Origin: Linum tenue
Lineage: Eukaryota > Streptophyta > Magnoliopsida > Malpighiales > Linaceae
Assembly: GCA_946122785.1 (NCBI GenBank)
Contig: CAMGYJ010000010.1
Span: 46,025,134 to 46,089,133 of the forward strand
DNA length: 64,000 bases
Direction of reading: 5' to 3'
The translations under genes and the position numbers were made by a program. Below are positions 32,884 through 45,373 of this stretch, piece by piece. Below the pieces are notes generated by a model that had not been told where the DNA came from, ran no database searches, and saw only the letters and a list, made by a program, of their open reading frames with translations. The first letter of the stretch is position 1; each line of letters opens with the position of its first letter.

Positions 32884-33670
32884 CGTAGTACGCACAACAA
32901 GACGGCCGGTGCCACAGGATACTTGGCGCAGTGTCAAGATTGAATCGCCGCCTGACTGTCATTATGTTTATGATCCAAGTACCAACGAGAGCACCTCGCC
33001 ATTTCCGATGGCAAATTGGTTGGTGGTGGATGAAGAACACAATGAATGGCCTCTTCCTCCTAAGATCGGCGTGCGCTGTGTGCCTGACCAATTCGACAAA
33101 GATAACTGGTGGTTCGTGAAGGCAGCCCACCCAGATGGCCGCTTGGCGATGATGGCTTATTACGACGGCGGCCGGAGTTCTTACACTACCCCGAACTATC
33201 GGTTCCCTGTCCGGCTTCCCTTTCCGAGGAACTGCAAATTTTACACAACTACACAGTTCTTCCTGATTGGGCTGAACGGCGCCAACAAGCTTGCTTTCTC
33301 GTACCGGGACTAGCTTAAGGGAAGATCGAGGGCTGGCTATAGTTTCTAAACTAGTTTCAGAATCATTTCGATCATTCAGACTCGTTTCGAAATGATTTTA
33401 ATCCTGCAAATGTGAACCTGGTATAGCAATATCGTTACTAATTCGCAAATATATATATATCGATTGTGCTATGGAAGTTTGCTTGCACACCTGCAGAATG
33501 CAAACCAGGTTCAGGACAATGCTGATTACAGGGAAGATATAGATGCGGAGTGCACTGCATCGTATTGCAGAGAGTTCTATCCAGAAACAAAATCATGGAA
33601 ATTTCACGAACTCAAAAAGGGTGACGAATAACACAACCAAGCTTTCATTCTAGAGGTCCGAAAAACTAAC

Positions 33671-35099
33671 TCAATTCCTCTCGATCGTCACTTCCATCTC
33701 ATCACGGGAGATGAGCTTGAATCGGCAGACATCCCCTGGTTTCAGAGAGTTGTCATTACGGAATGCTGGCCAACCACCAGCGAAGCGGCCCAGTCCACGT
33801 CCAGGTCCCCGTTCGCTTTTACTTCGTTGGTTGAAGACAAAGGACAAGAGCCATGCGCCCGTCCCATCATCACTGTAAACCATCCCAGTGCTTTTCTCGA
33901 GCTTCATATGTTTGAACACGAAACCAGTCGGCAGATTCTGCATATTTAGTGATAAAGAATGGAGACTATCAAATTTTGTTGAGTGAAGCCTGCTTAAGAA
34001 AAGGTTAGATTGGGTTGATGGAAAATGAGTGAACCTACCGCATAGCGATCATTCATGTTAGTCTGGTTTATGGTAATGAAGAAGCTTGGACTGATCGAGC
34101 TTGTGGAGGTATTTCCCCTCCCTGGCTCTGGCATTCCTGCATTCCATCGGGTCGATATGAAGATCAGGCAATTCTGAATTTCATACACTAACGTTACACT
34201 TAGAAGAATAAATCACACTTCAGTTTGACAAAAAAGAAATGAACCTTCAACATGTTCAGCCTTGGCTGGAATGCGTGAGGTCTCAGCCTTATCCTTACCA
34301 AACTGGTTCCTCTTACCACTCTGTCCACCATCAGCAGTTCTCCCCTTCCCTGCAGTAATTGATGAAAGGATTATCAAACTTGTGATCCTTTCTCCCTTTT
34401 TCTTATGTTCGAAGCATAACCTACACTCACTAGTAGCCATGAAAGCTTTTTGCTTGGCATTCTCTGCAAACCGCGGCCGGGCTGGCTGCCCCCCACCACT
34501 TCCAGCCACAGGTGAGCCTGCGAAAAATCATCATAATGGCAAGTCAGATAAACCCAAAACTTAAAAGAGATTTATAGTGACAAGGGCAGAGTCTGTACCC
34601 CTGGCCTCTTCGTCCTGCTCAGCCTCTCTAAACTCCAGGTTTCGATTCGAGCCCACATTGTGGAAGCTGGAAGCTGGACACATCACGTCCACCCCATTTG
34701 CTCCAAACATCACAAGCTTGAACCTGGAGAAGCTTTTGTACTCGAACAACACATAGTGTCCATGAGTGAGAGAATTGCGATCTGCAAACTCCTGCCAGCC
34801 ATTTCTCAGCCAAAAACCCCTGGCATCCTCGTAGAGCTCCACCTCCACCTGTGGTGGATCTCCAACAGTTGGTTCCAGAACTACCGGGTTGGTCAAATTT
34901 GCCCTCCCGCAGTTACTAATGAACTCTGGTGGAATCAGCTGCATACAGAAAAGGACAGGCAAAAGTACGACAGTAGGTAAGTTCTACAAAACCCTAACTG
35001 GAATCTTGAACATGAAAAAGGACACAACTTTTAAAGGGCTCTTACCAGTTTCTTGAGTGCCATTGTCTCCTCAGTGAGATGCTTCAGGAAATAGGCCAT
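33671..35099 (-). CDS. Two-B3-domain DNA-binding protein (REM-type), 316 aa, six exons
   Basis: Exons: 35099-35046, 34938-34599, 34517-34431, 34349-34245, 34136-34039 and 33937-33671, in continuous frame with GT-AG borders. The first B3 domain spans about residues 1-100 (LIPPEFISN, GFWLRNGWQEFADR, SLTHGHYVLFEY, FKLVMFG). The linker is Gly/Lys-rich (GSGGGQPARPRFAE, GKRNQFGKDKAE). The second B3 domain spans about residues 205-315 (FFITINQTNMNDRYA, LPTGFVFKHM, GWPAFRNDNSLKPGD, CRFKLI). GW..F and L..GD..F are standard B3 signatures, so this is probably a nuclear transcription factor of the REM/reproductive-meristem class. The first B3 domain starts close to the N-terminus and may lack its first strand. 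Confidence 0.85.
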
Positions 35100-36220
35100 G
35101 GTTGAGGTTGGTTTTCAGGCAGCCGAGATCTCAAACTCTGGAGGATAAACACTTGTAGCTTGTGTAGGGTTTGGAGAAGGGAAAGGAGAAGGAGAAAACT
35201 TGCTAGAGGAAAGACAGAGAAAGCTTGGTTTTCTAGCACAAACCTGCCTGGTGCAGTTGAGGAGCTACTTGCTCTCTCTTTCTCTTTGCTGACAATGGTT
35301 AAAGGAACTGTTTGGGTAAGAGGTTTGTGCTGCATCCTTAGCTTGTAATTTAGCCATTTTAGGATGCTTAATTTTTACCCTCACTTTTTACCACCATCAC
35401 TTTTTCTGTTTTTCGGCTTTACTCCCTTTTACCCAAGGGGCAATAACTTCATTATAGTGGGTGTATAATGAAACAAAGGAAAATGAGCTTTTGAGTTCTT
35501 TTCGACAGCAAATTCATCAGTGTATCCTTCCATTAATGCCAAAACTGAAACCTCTACATAAAGAAACAGGCTTTAACCCAAAGCTAGGAGCCAGTCTTCA
35601 AAATAACACCAAAAAGGAAATACCGAACTCCCAAGTCTTTTATTCAGTATTGAAATGGAAAATTTTCTACTCAGTTTTCCTATATTTTCAGTATCCAGTA
35701 TCTTTGTTTAGAAGCCAAAATCTCAACTAGTCACTTTTAAGAAAAAGTGAGCATTCATATAGAATCAGTGCATAACAAGTCTAAATAATAAAGCAATTAA
35801 GCAACAATCTTTAAATTAAACCAAATTTAATTAGACTAACAAAAAGGCATTTCCCAAAGCCTTCGGACTACCTAAATCAGATAACATTATCCCATTAATC
35901 CCTTCAACTAAGTACCAGCAGTCTCATAATCTTTATAACCATACATAACATAACCACTCGAAGTGACACAACACATTCTCATTTTAAAGTTCCAGAAACT
36001 CCAGCAAATCAGCTGGCCTTAACCCCTCCAAATAGTCACTTTCAGTTGGCCGCTGGGACAATTTGGATCGACTAGGGACATCGGACGCCTACAATGTATG
36101 TAGCCTTTAATCCAAGAATTTGTTTTTTTTTTTTTTTACAAAAACTAACATTCAAAATCTGCAGGTGTTTGATACAATTTAGTTAGGAGTTATTACTCTT
36201 TTAATCCTCTGGTTGCTATT
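35100..36220. other. Intergenic: B3 gene promoter and 3' flank of the next gene
   Basis: Contains the upstream region of the B3 gene and the 3' side of the 36.2-38.1 kb gene. I see no additional gene. Confidence 0.4.
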
Positions 36221-38110
36221 TTAACTTTCTTCGTTGTCATCTTCAGCATCGCCTATAAGAGCACCCCTTACTCTTGTCCTGAGCACAAATATATAGCATG
36301 TTATTGATCTAAATCTAATACGAGAAATTTTCTAGCCAAGTCCAAACCAGGGAGATTATAGTCAAAATTCAAGTACCTGCGATGTGCTGGCACAACGCGA
36401 TTGATAACTTTCTTTGGTGCTGCAGTATCTCGAGCTGGTTGCTTGTCTATTAGAAAATGGGAAGAATTAAAAATTTTGTCCCCCCCTTATTAAGATTCCT
36501 AGTATTAAGCTTTAAAATGCAGATATGTTTTCAAGATAATGCAAACCAAGGACTAGTATTAATGGTGGAAGTGAACTTATCGAAATGCCTTCATGGCTGC
36601 AATATTTTGTAAAATTCAAGGATCACTTCAAATAGAGTTTTACTGATTGTGCCAGAAGAAATAAATTTAAAATGGCACACAACAATCCAAACTCCAAAGA
36701 GTTCGTCCAAATGAAGCATTCACAGTATATTACATAATAATAGTAAATAAGATGCACTTGTTGTAGCTCATACATCTCAATGCAGATGCTGGTTATGCCA
36801 TGCCACTAAGCTAGCAGTAAAGATGAATGCTTACCTGGCGAATTATGTGAGCCATTGCTGGAAACACCTTCTTTGTTGAAAGCATCCACATTTCCCAGTT
36901 TCTGCCTCTTTTCCAATTGGCTCTTGAGTTGGTTCTTTTGCTGACAGATAGAAAGGTTGACATCGGATAAAGGTGCATGCATAATCAGTGGCAGTCACCA
37001 AGCAATAGAATGCTATGCGTAATCATTCGCCGAATTCGCTTCATACGATACTTTAATGAGCTGATTTCTGTGATCATGTCAGCATCATACAAGAAAATCT
37101 GCAAAGCAATACCTTTTCATCTGTTGCTACTCCTTTCATCAACTGCGAAGAATACCCTTCCCCTGGAAAACCCCGAAGTTTTTTAAACACCATCAACTCG
37201 AAATTCAAAAGAAAACAGTGCACTCCTGACTTCCTGATGCTACCAATTCTGCAATCCTTCTATATCATTAGACCTCGAACTTACTGAATCAAATCTTTAC
37301 AACTTGATGTTACAATCAACAGACACCCAGCATATATATATATAACAAGTTGCAGACAGAATCACAAAACCAGTAAATAGGTTCAAAAGAAGAGAAGAAT
37401 ACACTGATTCCACAATGACCCACCTTGACCTTGTCTCGTCATCTTTGGAGGACACTTGAGCGTCTTGAAGAGGCCAAAAGAGATATCTGCCATGACATCC
37501 TTTGCATCACAGTCCAAAACTCTCCTGAGAGAAATGGAGATCAAAGGCATTCCTTTTGTTTTCTGAGAAACCAATCTTGCCGATGCAGCACCTGAACCAA
37601 AAAGAAGTTCAACCACAGCACATTTACATCAGCAGCAAGACTGAAACTTCTGAGTACTCTTAACCAAAAAAATCGATTTCAGTTACCATCACCACCCGAA
37701 TGCTTCTCCAGCACAAGCTTGACATCTTCAGATTCAAGTGAAGATATAAAGTAGTCCACAAACTCAGACCATGAGCCACCAATTCCAATGCTATCTTGCT
37801 GCCAAAACAACCCAAAAAAATGACCAACCCCTCCCTCCAACACGAAAACAGTTCAAAAACGCAGAAAGGACAGGGAAAAAATCAAATTTCCTAAGAGGCT
37901 TACCAAGTCTTCCAGCTGCGTAATGGACTTATTAGCTTCAAAAGTGTTCGAGCTGTAATCGGTTGCTTGAATCTTGAGGTGGTAGTAGTCTGGAGCAAAA
38001 ACATGCATCATGAATCTCCGGAGAGGAGCGGCAGAACGTCCGAAGTCGGAGCTCTTCCCCCATTCTGCTTTCGGTTCGCAATAAATGGGTTCGAACTCTT
38101 CAAACCCCAT
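36221..38110 (-). CDS. Conserved unrecognised protein, 256 aa, seven exons
   Basis: Exons: 38110-37904, 37798-37687, 37591-37424, 37162-37113, 36940-36835, 36446-36377 and 36278-36221, in continuous frame with GT-AG borders. Start MGFEEFEPIYCEPKAEW. Residues 1-150 look globular (LKIQATDYSSNTFEANKS, DSIGIGGSWSEFVDYF, VKLVLEKHSGGDGAASA, PLISISLRRV). A Lys/Gln-rich segment likely to be helical follows (QQKNQLKSQLEKRQK), then a basic tail (KQPARDTAAPKKVINR, RVRGAL) ending DAEDDNEES. Globular head, short coil and charged tail recall XRCC4-superfamily proteins such as PAXX, but I cannot confirm this by eye; treat it as a hypothesis. Likely nuclear from the basic tail. Confidence 0.75.
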
Positions 38111-40210
38111 TTCCTCCGCAGTCACTCACACTCACTAAGTCAAGTTTCAGTCCAGCGTAAGAATACAGAAGCTAGCAATTTCCGAATGCAATCATTCGAT
38201 TCTTGTTTCCTCAGCAACCCAAACGCGAAGGATTCCCAGGGAATTTTGAAGAAACAAAGAGCTACGAGAATTGGAGATGAACTTCCCACTTCCCAGGACC
38301 AGAATCAGAATCAGAAGAATCGCCGTGAAGAGTGTAACTATGAGCTGACGAAGGAACGGAGAAACTGAGAAAAGAAGGAGGAGAAGAGTTGCCGGAGAAG
38401 GCAAGTAGAATGAACGGACGGGAAAGCGAGGAGGAGAGGTCTGGCGATCAGTACGGTCGAAGGAACCGCGAAGGGAATTGAACAAGAGTAGCGGTGCTGT
38501 TTTATTTCGGAAAGAAGACGATCCCCTTGGCGACGGAAGTGGATGATGGGCCGGCGGCAAACTGGCTACTGTTTTCCCGTTAAGAAATTTGGGCTGGGCT
38601 TCCTGGCTGGGGCAGGCTTGCCGGAGAATTGGGCTCGTGGACTATTGAAGGCCTTGCTTTTCCTTTAACGAGACAACAATTAGCCCATCCGTAGTAAGAG
38701 ATGTGGAGCAACTAGCAACAGTGATCTGGTGCCCAGCAAGATGCTGCTTTGCCATTTGCCAAACCATGGTATCCAGCTACGGAAGCAAAAACTGCTCACT
38801 GTTGCTGCAGCAGCAGCATATGCACTAGCTGTAAATAGGGCTGCAAATGAGCCAAGCCGCTCGCGAGCAACTCGACGTTCGAATCGGAAAAAACTCGTTC
38901 GACACTCGACTCGTTATTTAACAAGCCGGCTCGCGAGCCAACTCGTTAGTTAACGAGCCAAGCCTGAGCTAGACCATGCTCAGCTTGATAAGCTCGCGAG
39001 CTAGCTTGATTCGGTGGCTTGTCGAGCTAAGCTCGCGAGCTGCCTTGTTTTGAGCTTGTGGAAGGATGAATTACTCTTTTAAACATGAACATTGTCTTCT
39101 AATACAGATGTGTATGAAATTTAGATGTTATTTATAGTTTCTAGTGTTCTTTCTATCATTTAAATTCTTTATGTTTATACATTTTTCCAGCAAAAATGAT
39201 TTTAAATCGAGCTCATCTTGAGCCGAGCTTGTACTCAGCTTGACAAGCTATGTTAATGAGCATTTATCGAGCTCTACCGAGTCGAGCTCGAGCTAGATTA
39301 TTCTTATTCAAGCCGAGCTCGAGCTCGAGCTGGATTATCAAAATTCGAGTTCGAGTCGAGCTCGAGCTGAAAAATTAATAAACGAGCCGAGCTCAAGCTA
39401 AGCAAAAACTCGACTCGACTCGGCTCGTTTGCAGCCCTAGCTGTAAACAACATCGATGAAAATTCGACGAAAGGAGGATTCGTGGAACACAATCATACAT
39501 GGAACTAATCCGAGCAAAGTACTTCATAAACTGTAGCAGAGTTTCTTCTCCAAGTGGAGGGTAAGTTACAACAACAGAATTTGTTTTTATGTATTCCATT
39601 TGATGGAGATATTACAGTGGGAGACACAACTTACACATCTGAGCATCTCGTGGTTCATAAGACGATGATTCCGGTGCAGTAACTACATTCTACAGCCTCA
39701 CCAAATATACAACACACACTAAGAATAATGTTAATATGGACATGCCGTTGATTTCCCTGCTCCCACACAACAGTCTCAGTAGTCTAACCTTATGCTTAGA
39801 CTCTTCTACCATAGGATTGGCCTCTAGAGGGGGGGAACTCTCAAAGAGACTACAACAACAATCGCCAACCCGTAACATTTGGATATGTTTGACAGGACGA
39901 GATGAACGTCTAGTGCTGATGCACTCCTAATCGTGGGAGGGAAGAAGAAAGAAAAGGAGGGTTGCTTCAGAATTGGGGGAGTGAGTAGACAGACTTACAC
40001 AGGGGGTACTGTCCTGCGGATCATGGCTTGAAAATGGTGGGCAGGTTCACCCCACTGCAGAATCGTCACGCTCAAAAATTGGCCATCCTTCCAACATTCG
40101 CACATCTGCAAAACACGGCGAGGGATGGGAATGAAACAAATAGATCTACACACAAAGGTCTCGACTATTTAAGCAGTGAGTTGTGAGTAGACCGCTGCTT
40201 GCTTACCAAT
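38111..40210. other. Intergenic with an hAT-like MITE
   Basis: Two kilobases between the unrecognised gene and ABC1K8. The middle is the MITE 38836-39439. The rest (promoter of the unrecognised gene, and 39.45-40.2 kb) shows no supported ORF; part may be 3' UTR of ABC1K8. Confidence 0.4.
38836..39439. mobile_element. hAT-like MITE of the GAGCTCG type, 8-bp TSD
   Basis: TAGGGCTGCAAATGAGCC at the left and GGCTCGTTTGCAGCCCTA at the right are inverted repeats, flanked by exact GCTGTAAA copies (38828-38835 and 39440-39447). The interior alternates gagctcgagc and gctcgcgagc words. Confidence 0.85.
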
Positions 40211-43200
40211 TTAAGCAGTGCCTGTAATTAATCGTTCTCGTTGGTCTAACTTCTTCACCTTTACAATTCCTATCAGAACTTTTAAGCTAAAAAAGGCGCA
40301 TACAGCATATGCCATCGTAGCTGGTACCTACACAGGAAGTCGTCAATGGATTAGCAGAAGAAGCAAGATGGAAAGAGTAGGCACAAGTATTTTAGTGGAT
40401 CATCTTACTCTCATAGCATTGAAATACAAAATTGTTGCAAGGTTAACTAGACTTCCTGCAGCTACAGCCTGTTCAATTGCCAGAACAAAACATATTGAGA
40501 ACGTTGCAAAAATCATCTAACGAAACCAAAGCTGCAACAAAATATGGTTGCTCCGGTTAATCAGTCACAACCAGTCACATGAAAAGTAACAAGATTCTTT
40601 CAATAACATTTAAATCCCATAACAAGGGAAAGAACCAAATCATAGTAGATCATCGGGCAAAAGGACTCACACTTCCCACTGTAGTTTGAACAGCAGCAAC
40701 GCGCTGGAAAGCCCTCTCAGCTTCCAGTGTTCGAACTCGAAGCTTCAAATCACCTTGCTCCTGAAAATAGTGCCAAGACTCCAAACTGTTTCAAAATGAT
40801 TAAACTAAAAACTTGAATCGTTCGTCCAGAATCATTCGAGCCTCCTACCAATCGTTGGATAGTTTCTGCAAGCTTTTCAACTCTGTCGGCCTGCCTAAAC
40901 AAGTTGTAGAACGCACGGGACTGCCTATCCCATCTGTTTCTGAGGTCCTGCAAACATTCATACACGTGAGTGCTAGTAGGGTAGCAAGACTCATAAGAGG
41001 GGGTACAGAAGCAAATGATTTTACCTTCACCGCTACTTCAACCCCAGCTTCCCGGAACTTCAACAGCTCTAGCGCATAGCTGGCAGGATTAACAACAAAG
41101 GATGTGTCAAGCACCAAGATTTCTAGAAGTTCAAAATCAAAGTAGTTTGAGTGAGAGAACTGCCAACCAAAAAGGACTCACGGTTTGGCGATTTCTGTAA
41201 TGTCGAAACGAGGGTCGAGGCCTTTTCCAATCCCATCCAATACTGTGAAGGAAATAAGTTAAAGGTAAGAGATATATGCTATGCACAAAATCATATACTA
41301 CTATTGACCGAGTTAATTAACCACACGATTATACCTGAAAATGCTCTTACAACAAATGTGAAAGTGGCAGGGAATCGGAAAGGTTGATCTCCAGCGATGG
41401 ATAATAAATCTTCCCCTGTTCAGAAATTATAGAAAGAGTCACTTTAGTGTTTTCTACTGAAATAAAGAGGAAAATAACCGCTACTTGCATGGCTCAATCA
41501 CAATGGAAAAACTAGCAAGTGAAAAAACCTTTCCTTGAAATTCAAAATACAAAGAATAATTATAATAAAATTCACTATAGATTACACACTATCGTAGAGA
41601 CAAAAAAACAAAAGCTTAACCAAAGAAACAGTAATTCGTCTACTGGATTGCAATGCAAGCTTACAAAAGCTTAACCAAAGAAAACATAATTCATCTACCG
41701 GAGTGCAATGCGAACTTACCTATTGCCGCCAAACGCTCTTTCTTTTTAGCCAATTTTTCCTCCTTGGATAAAGGCTTTTTAAACCCAAGCTCTGCTGTCG
41801 CCATTTCCCTCTCCCGTCTTTGTGCAGCAAGACGTTCTTGGAAACTGCACGTTTAATTAGAAGTTACAACTGTATGGTTGCTATTATTTGGAAATGGAAG
41901 CATACTCTTACTTACACAAGCCGATTGCCACATAATTTTGACACCATTTTAGTCACACTACATATTTCAGGATATAATTAATACTATCAGGAAATATAAT
42001 GGGCAACAGCTTCCTGAAAACTAAACTTCTAGATGTCCAAAGGATCTATTACACAATCAATATGCTATTTGCAAGTAAAAAATTTATTCCCAAGCACATA
42101 GACTGAGAATTATTTGGTAGAAAATCATTATATGACAGAATCAACCAGAAACTACCTACATCAGCACATTAGGCACTCGTCCAATTGGCTGAACAATATT
42201 ACCAGAAAAAAGTAGCAGAAGTGAAGAATTTTTATCAACTAAACGAACCCACCTGTTAAGGAAAAATTGTGCAGTTCTTCTGACAGCTGTCATATCTCCC
42301 GTAGGCACAAGGACACCCATTTGGACCATTGCCTCAAGAATCTACACATGATCAGGAAGAGATAACAAAAAGGTATGAGCATGTGTGAAGTTGAAAGTTT
42401 GAACTCCATACTATAATCAAGGAGTCTCCATATTACTTAAGATATACATACCTTTTCTGCATCCTTTTCATAAACTCCATAAAACACTTCCAGCAACCCT
42501 TCTCTGATGTTTGGACTGATACTATAATACAGCAATAGCCAAAAGAAGTTCAACTCTGAGATGTCAACAAAAGCGAATCAAGTTCAATACTTACAGCTAT
42601 AACGAAACAGATTGACAAGTAAATACCTTCCCATCATTCCGAAATCATAAAAGATCAGTCTTCCGCCATTGACATCATCTACGGCAATATTTCCTGGGTG
42701 CTGCAAAGAGAATTGACCATGGGCACATGATAGCAATTACAAAACTGGTACACCAGGCTAGACCTATCCTCCAAGGTGGCATGTTGGAACAAATTAAAGA
42801 GCTTAACACTATGTGAATGAACTCACAGGATCAGCGTGGAAAAAGCCATGAGAAAGAATTTGTTCCAAGTAAGATTCAACAGCATACCGGCCCAACCTGC
42901 ATAAACCAATAAAAAAGAACTGTGAACATATTTCACCGAAGAGCATACTAAAGAACAAGCATGTGTCTCCTGCATTATCACGTTAAAATAACTAATCAAG
43001 GTTAAAAGCTGAGATTATCAAACCTTTTGCGATCCAGACCCAGCTTATCTAAAGCCTCTACTTTATTTATTTTAATCCCAGGGACGTACTCCATTGTTAG
43101 TACCTACACAGAAGATACTAGAAAATAAGCAGCCATATGTTTCAATCAAGAGATAGAGGGTCTGAATTTGTTCGTTGGTTGTGATTACTGAAAGAAACCT

Positions 43201-45373
43201 GAGGTGTGGTGTATTCCCAATAAATATTTGGCACTTTTACGTAATCCATGTCCTTGAAATTACTAGCAAAGAGCTCTGAATTTTCAGCTTCCTTGGTGTA
43301 ATCAATCTCCTGAAATTGTTTATGCCCATTAGCACGAGTGTTAGTAATTTCAACTACATAGCTGTTGGTATAGGCCAGCAAGCATGGAAATGAGTGCAAA
43401 AAAATCTCAGTTAAAAGAAAGTACGGCTCTTTCTTGGGCCATCAACCATTATGTTGATGTAGAAGCCAAATAAAATGGGAAGTTATTGATGATTTTAACA
43501 ATGACCCAGGAAAGTCAAGTGGCAGTACCTGATACAGTACGCTTGCACACTCGTCGTAAATTGCAACCCAATCTCTCTTTGCCCCATCCGACTTTGGATC
43601 GATCTTCTGAAGATATTCTGCTATTACCTGAAAAAGAAGGCTATCAAGTTCATTGATGTCTGATAAGAACAACCAAAATGGGGTGCCACCATTGAGAATA
43701 CCAACCCTCAAATTCTTGAGATCAATGTCGAAAAGATCCTTGAGACCAGGCCGTTGTACTTTAATAACTACTTCCTGTCCTTTGAGTCTTGCACGGTGAA
43801 CCTGACCTGAACACCCATTTAATAAATAAGAAGAAGCAGGCGCGGGGATGGCTTGGTTTTCCTATCTTGGAGACAAAAATAATTTGAAAGGAAATATAAT
43901 ATTACCAAGACTTGCTGCCGCTATTGGCTCGAAATCAAACCGCTCAAAGACATCCTCCACAGGTGCTCCAAGCTCTTCTTCGACTATAGAAAGAGCAGTC
44001 TCAGATGGGAAAGGAGGAACTTGATCCTGCAGAAAGGCATCAACTCAGTAATTTTGCTACGAATGTACGACGTTAAGGAAAGATTATCATCCAATGCAAT
44101 TTCCTTAAGACTTTTAAGACTCACTTAAGGCTTCCAGTTAAAAGTTTATAATGAAAAGTGTCAAGAGGGTTAGAAAACCCTCACTTACAAGTAAAATAAG
44201 TATTCAGATAAAGAACGCGAACAACAATCCACAGACCTGAAGTTCTGACAATTGGTCAACATATTCTTGAGCGAGAATGTCCACTCTTGTGGAGAACTGC
44301 TGGCCAATTTTGATGAATGTGGGACCAAGTCTGAGTATAGTATCCTTCAGCCACTTAGCCAGTGCCTTCCTCCTCACAACTTTCTTCTCCTCCGTCATCC
44401 CCCCTGCTCATCAGAAAGAAATCTCAAGTATGAGAAAATGACCAGCAGAGAGCATCAACTAGATCAAGCAAACTCGAGCCGTAACCGAAATCATAATTAA
44501 CACTGGACCAAGTATGTTGCCTTCTAGTATAGCATATGCATTATTCATAGAGTTCAGGAAAATAGGCTTCGTTAGAAAATGGGTAGGAGAAGCAGACCTC
44601 TGTAAGAAAACTTCTGACTGTTCAACCAAGCCTTGAAGACGAATGTAAAGACAGATCCCCAAATTTCCACAGTTCTTTGAATGGTGGAATAGGTTTTGAA
44701 CCTATTCCATCTTCCCCCGGGCGCAACAGAAACCTGCAGAGGCAATACACTGTCATCATAAACGGCTAAAACATGGTCTCCACTGGCTCCTATTTCAACA
44801 TTTCCCCCCGACTACACAGGTAGCTCAATCGCCATTTCCAAGTTAGTGACAAACCAACTCAACCGAACCCGAAAATTCAATTTCGTTTACCTCAACCTCC
44901 CCCGGACCAGAGCGCTTAAACCACGCATCTTCCTTCCCAACCTCTTCAATCCGCTTCTTCCTCCCGTCCTCCGCCGTCTCCGCCGCGGAAACACCGCCAT
45001 TCCCATTCACGTACTTGTTCAATCGACCGTTACTCCCACCATTCACCTCGCTCTCCACCGCAACCAAACTTCCATTACTAAGCGATCCGTTACCCCCGTA
45101 CTTTCCTGCACTACCACCAGCAGCTCCGTTCCCGTTCAATTTCCTCAACAGCTCCCTCTCCTCGATCACCGCGCCGGCACTCTCTTCCTTGCCAGCTCGA
45201 ACTCGAGTCCGGAGCCGGAGAGACCTGTAGCTGTAGCTGAGCTGAACACTCCGTCTAGAACACAAATTGAGACCGCAACTGCGTCCGGAAAGTGAAACGC
45301 GGCGCTTGGAGACAGTACTCGGAGATAGGAACGACGAAGAACAAGAAGCAGCGGCAGTCGTCGGAGTGGCCAT
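40211..45373 (-). CDS. ABC1K8: Plastid atypical kinase ABC1K8 / OSA1
   Basis: A large multi-exon gene. Exon 1 (45373-44891) encodes a Ser-rich N-terminus like a plastid transit peptide (MATPTTAAASCSSS) followed by an Asn/Gly-rich stretch. Exon 2 is 44733-44598. Downstream exons encode the ABC1/ADCK signatures: LGPTFIKIGQQFSTR, EPIAAASLGQVH (Ala-rich nucleotide loop), VIKVQRPGLKDLFDID, EIDYTKEAENSE, HGFFHAD|PHPGN, LIFYDFGMMG. These are followed by KPLSKEEKLAKKK, FPATFTFVVRAFSVLDG, and a C-terminal part with two hydrophobic segments (AVAAGSLVNLATILY, MAYAVCAFFSLKVLIGIV) ending RERLITGTA. The KxGQ, AAAS and DFG motifs are all present, so it looks catalytically competent. The closest family I recall is Arabidopsis ABC1K8/OSA1, a chloroplast envelope protein linked to oxidative and metal stress and lipid or quinone homeostasis. 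Confidence 0.9.

Larger units (their letters stand above)
28783..33313 (+). pseudogene. Array family member F: dead copy broken by a MULE, a frameshift and a solo LTR
   Basis: Inverted relative to the other members. The N-terminus MALFDFKSDKHFV (28783-28823) is cut by an insertion and resumes at 30748 in the same frame as SSDKTTLKVYELTNPTIHP. A net -1 (or +2) frameshift follows at about 30890, after which the frame continues with YNGLMFFDGHGKIEGQEAL, LRLNDLFNW, a coil with one VSKEKYE module, and EQRRNQPWAW. A second insertion (31976-32883) splits the linker, and the C-terminal domain resumes in frame (RRPVPQDTW, WLVVDEEHNEWPLPP, NWWFVKAAHPDG, MMAYYDGG, LAFSYRD). Both end domains are present. 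The sequence is more diverged than A to E, so it may be the oldest lineage. Confidence 0.85.
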
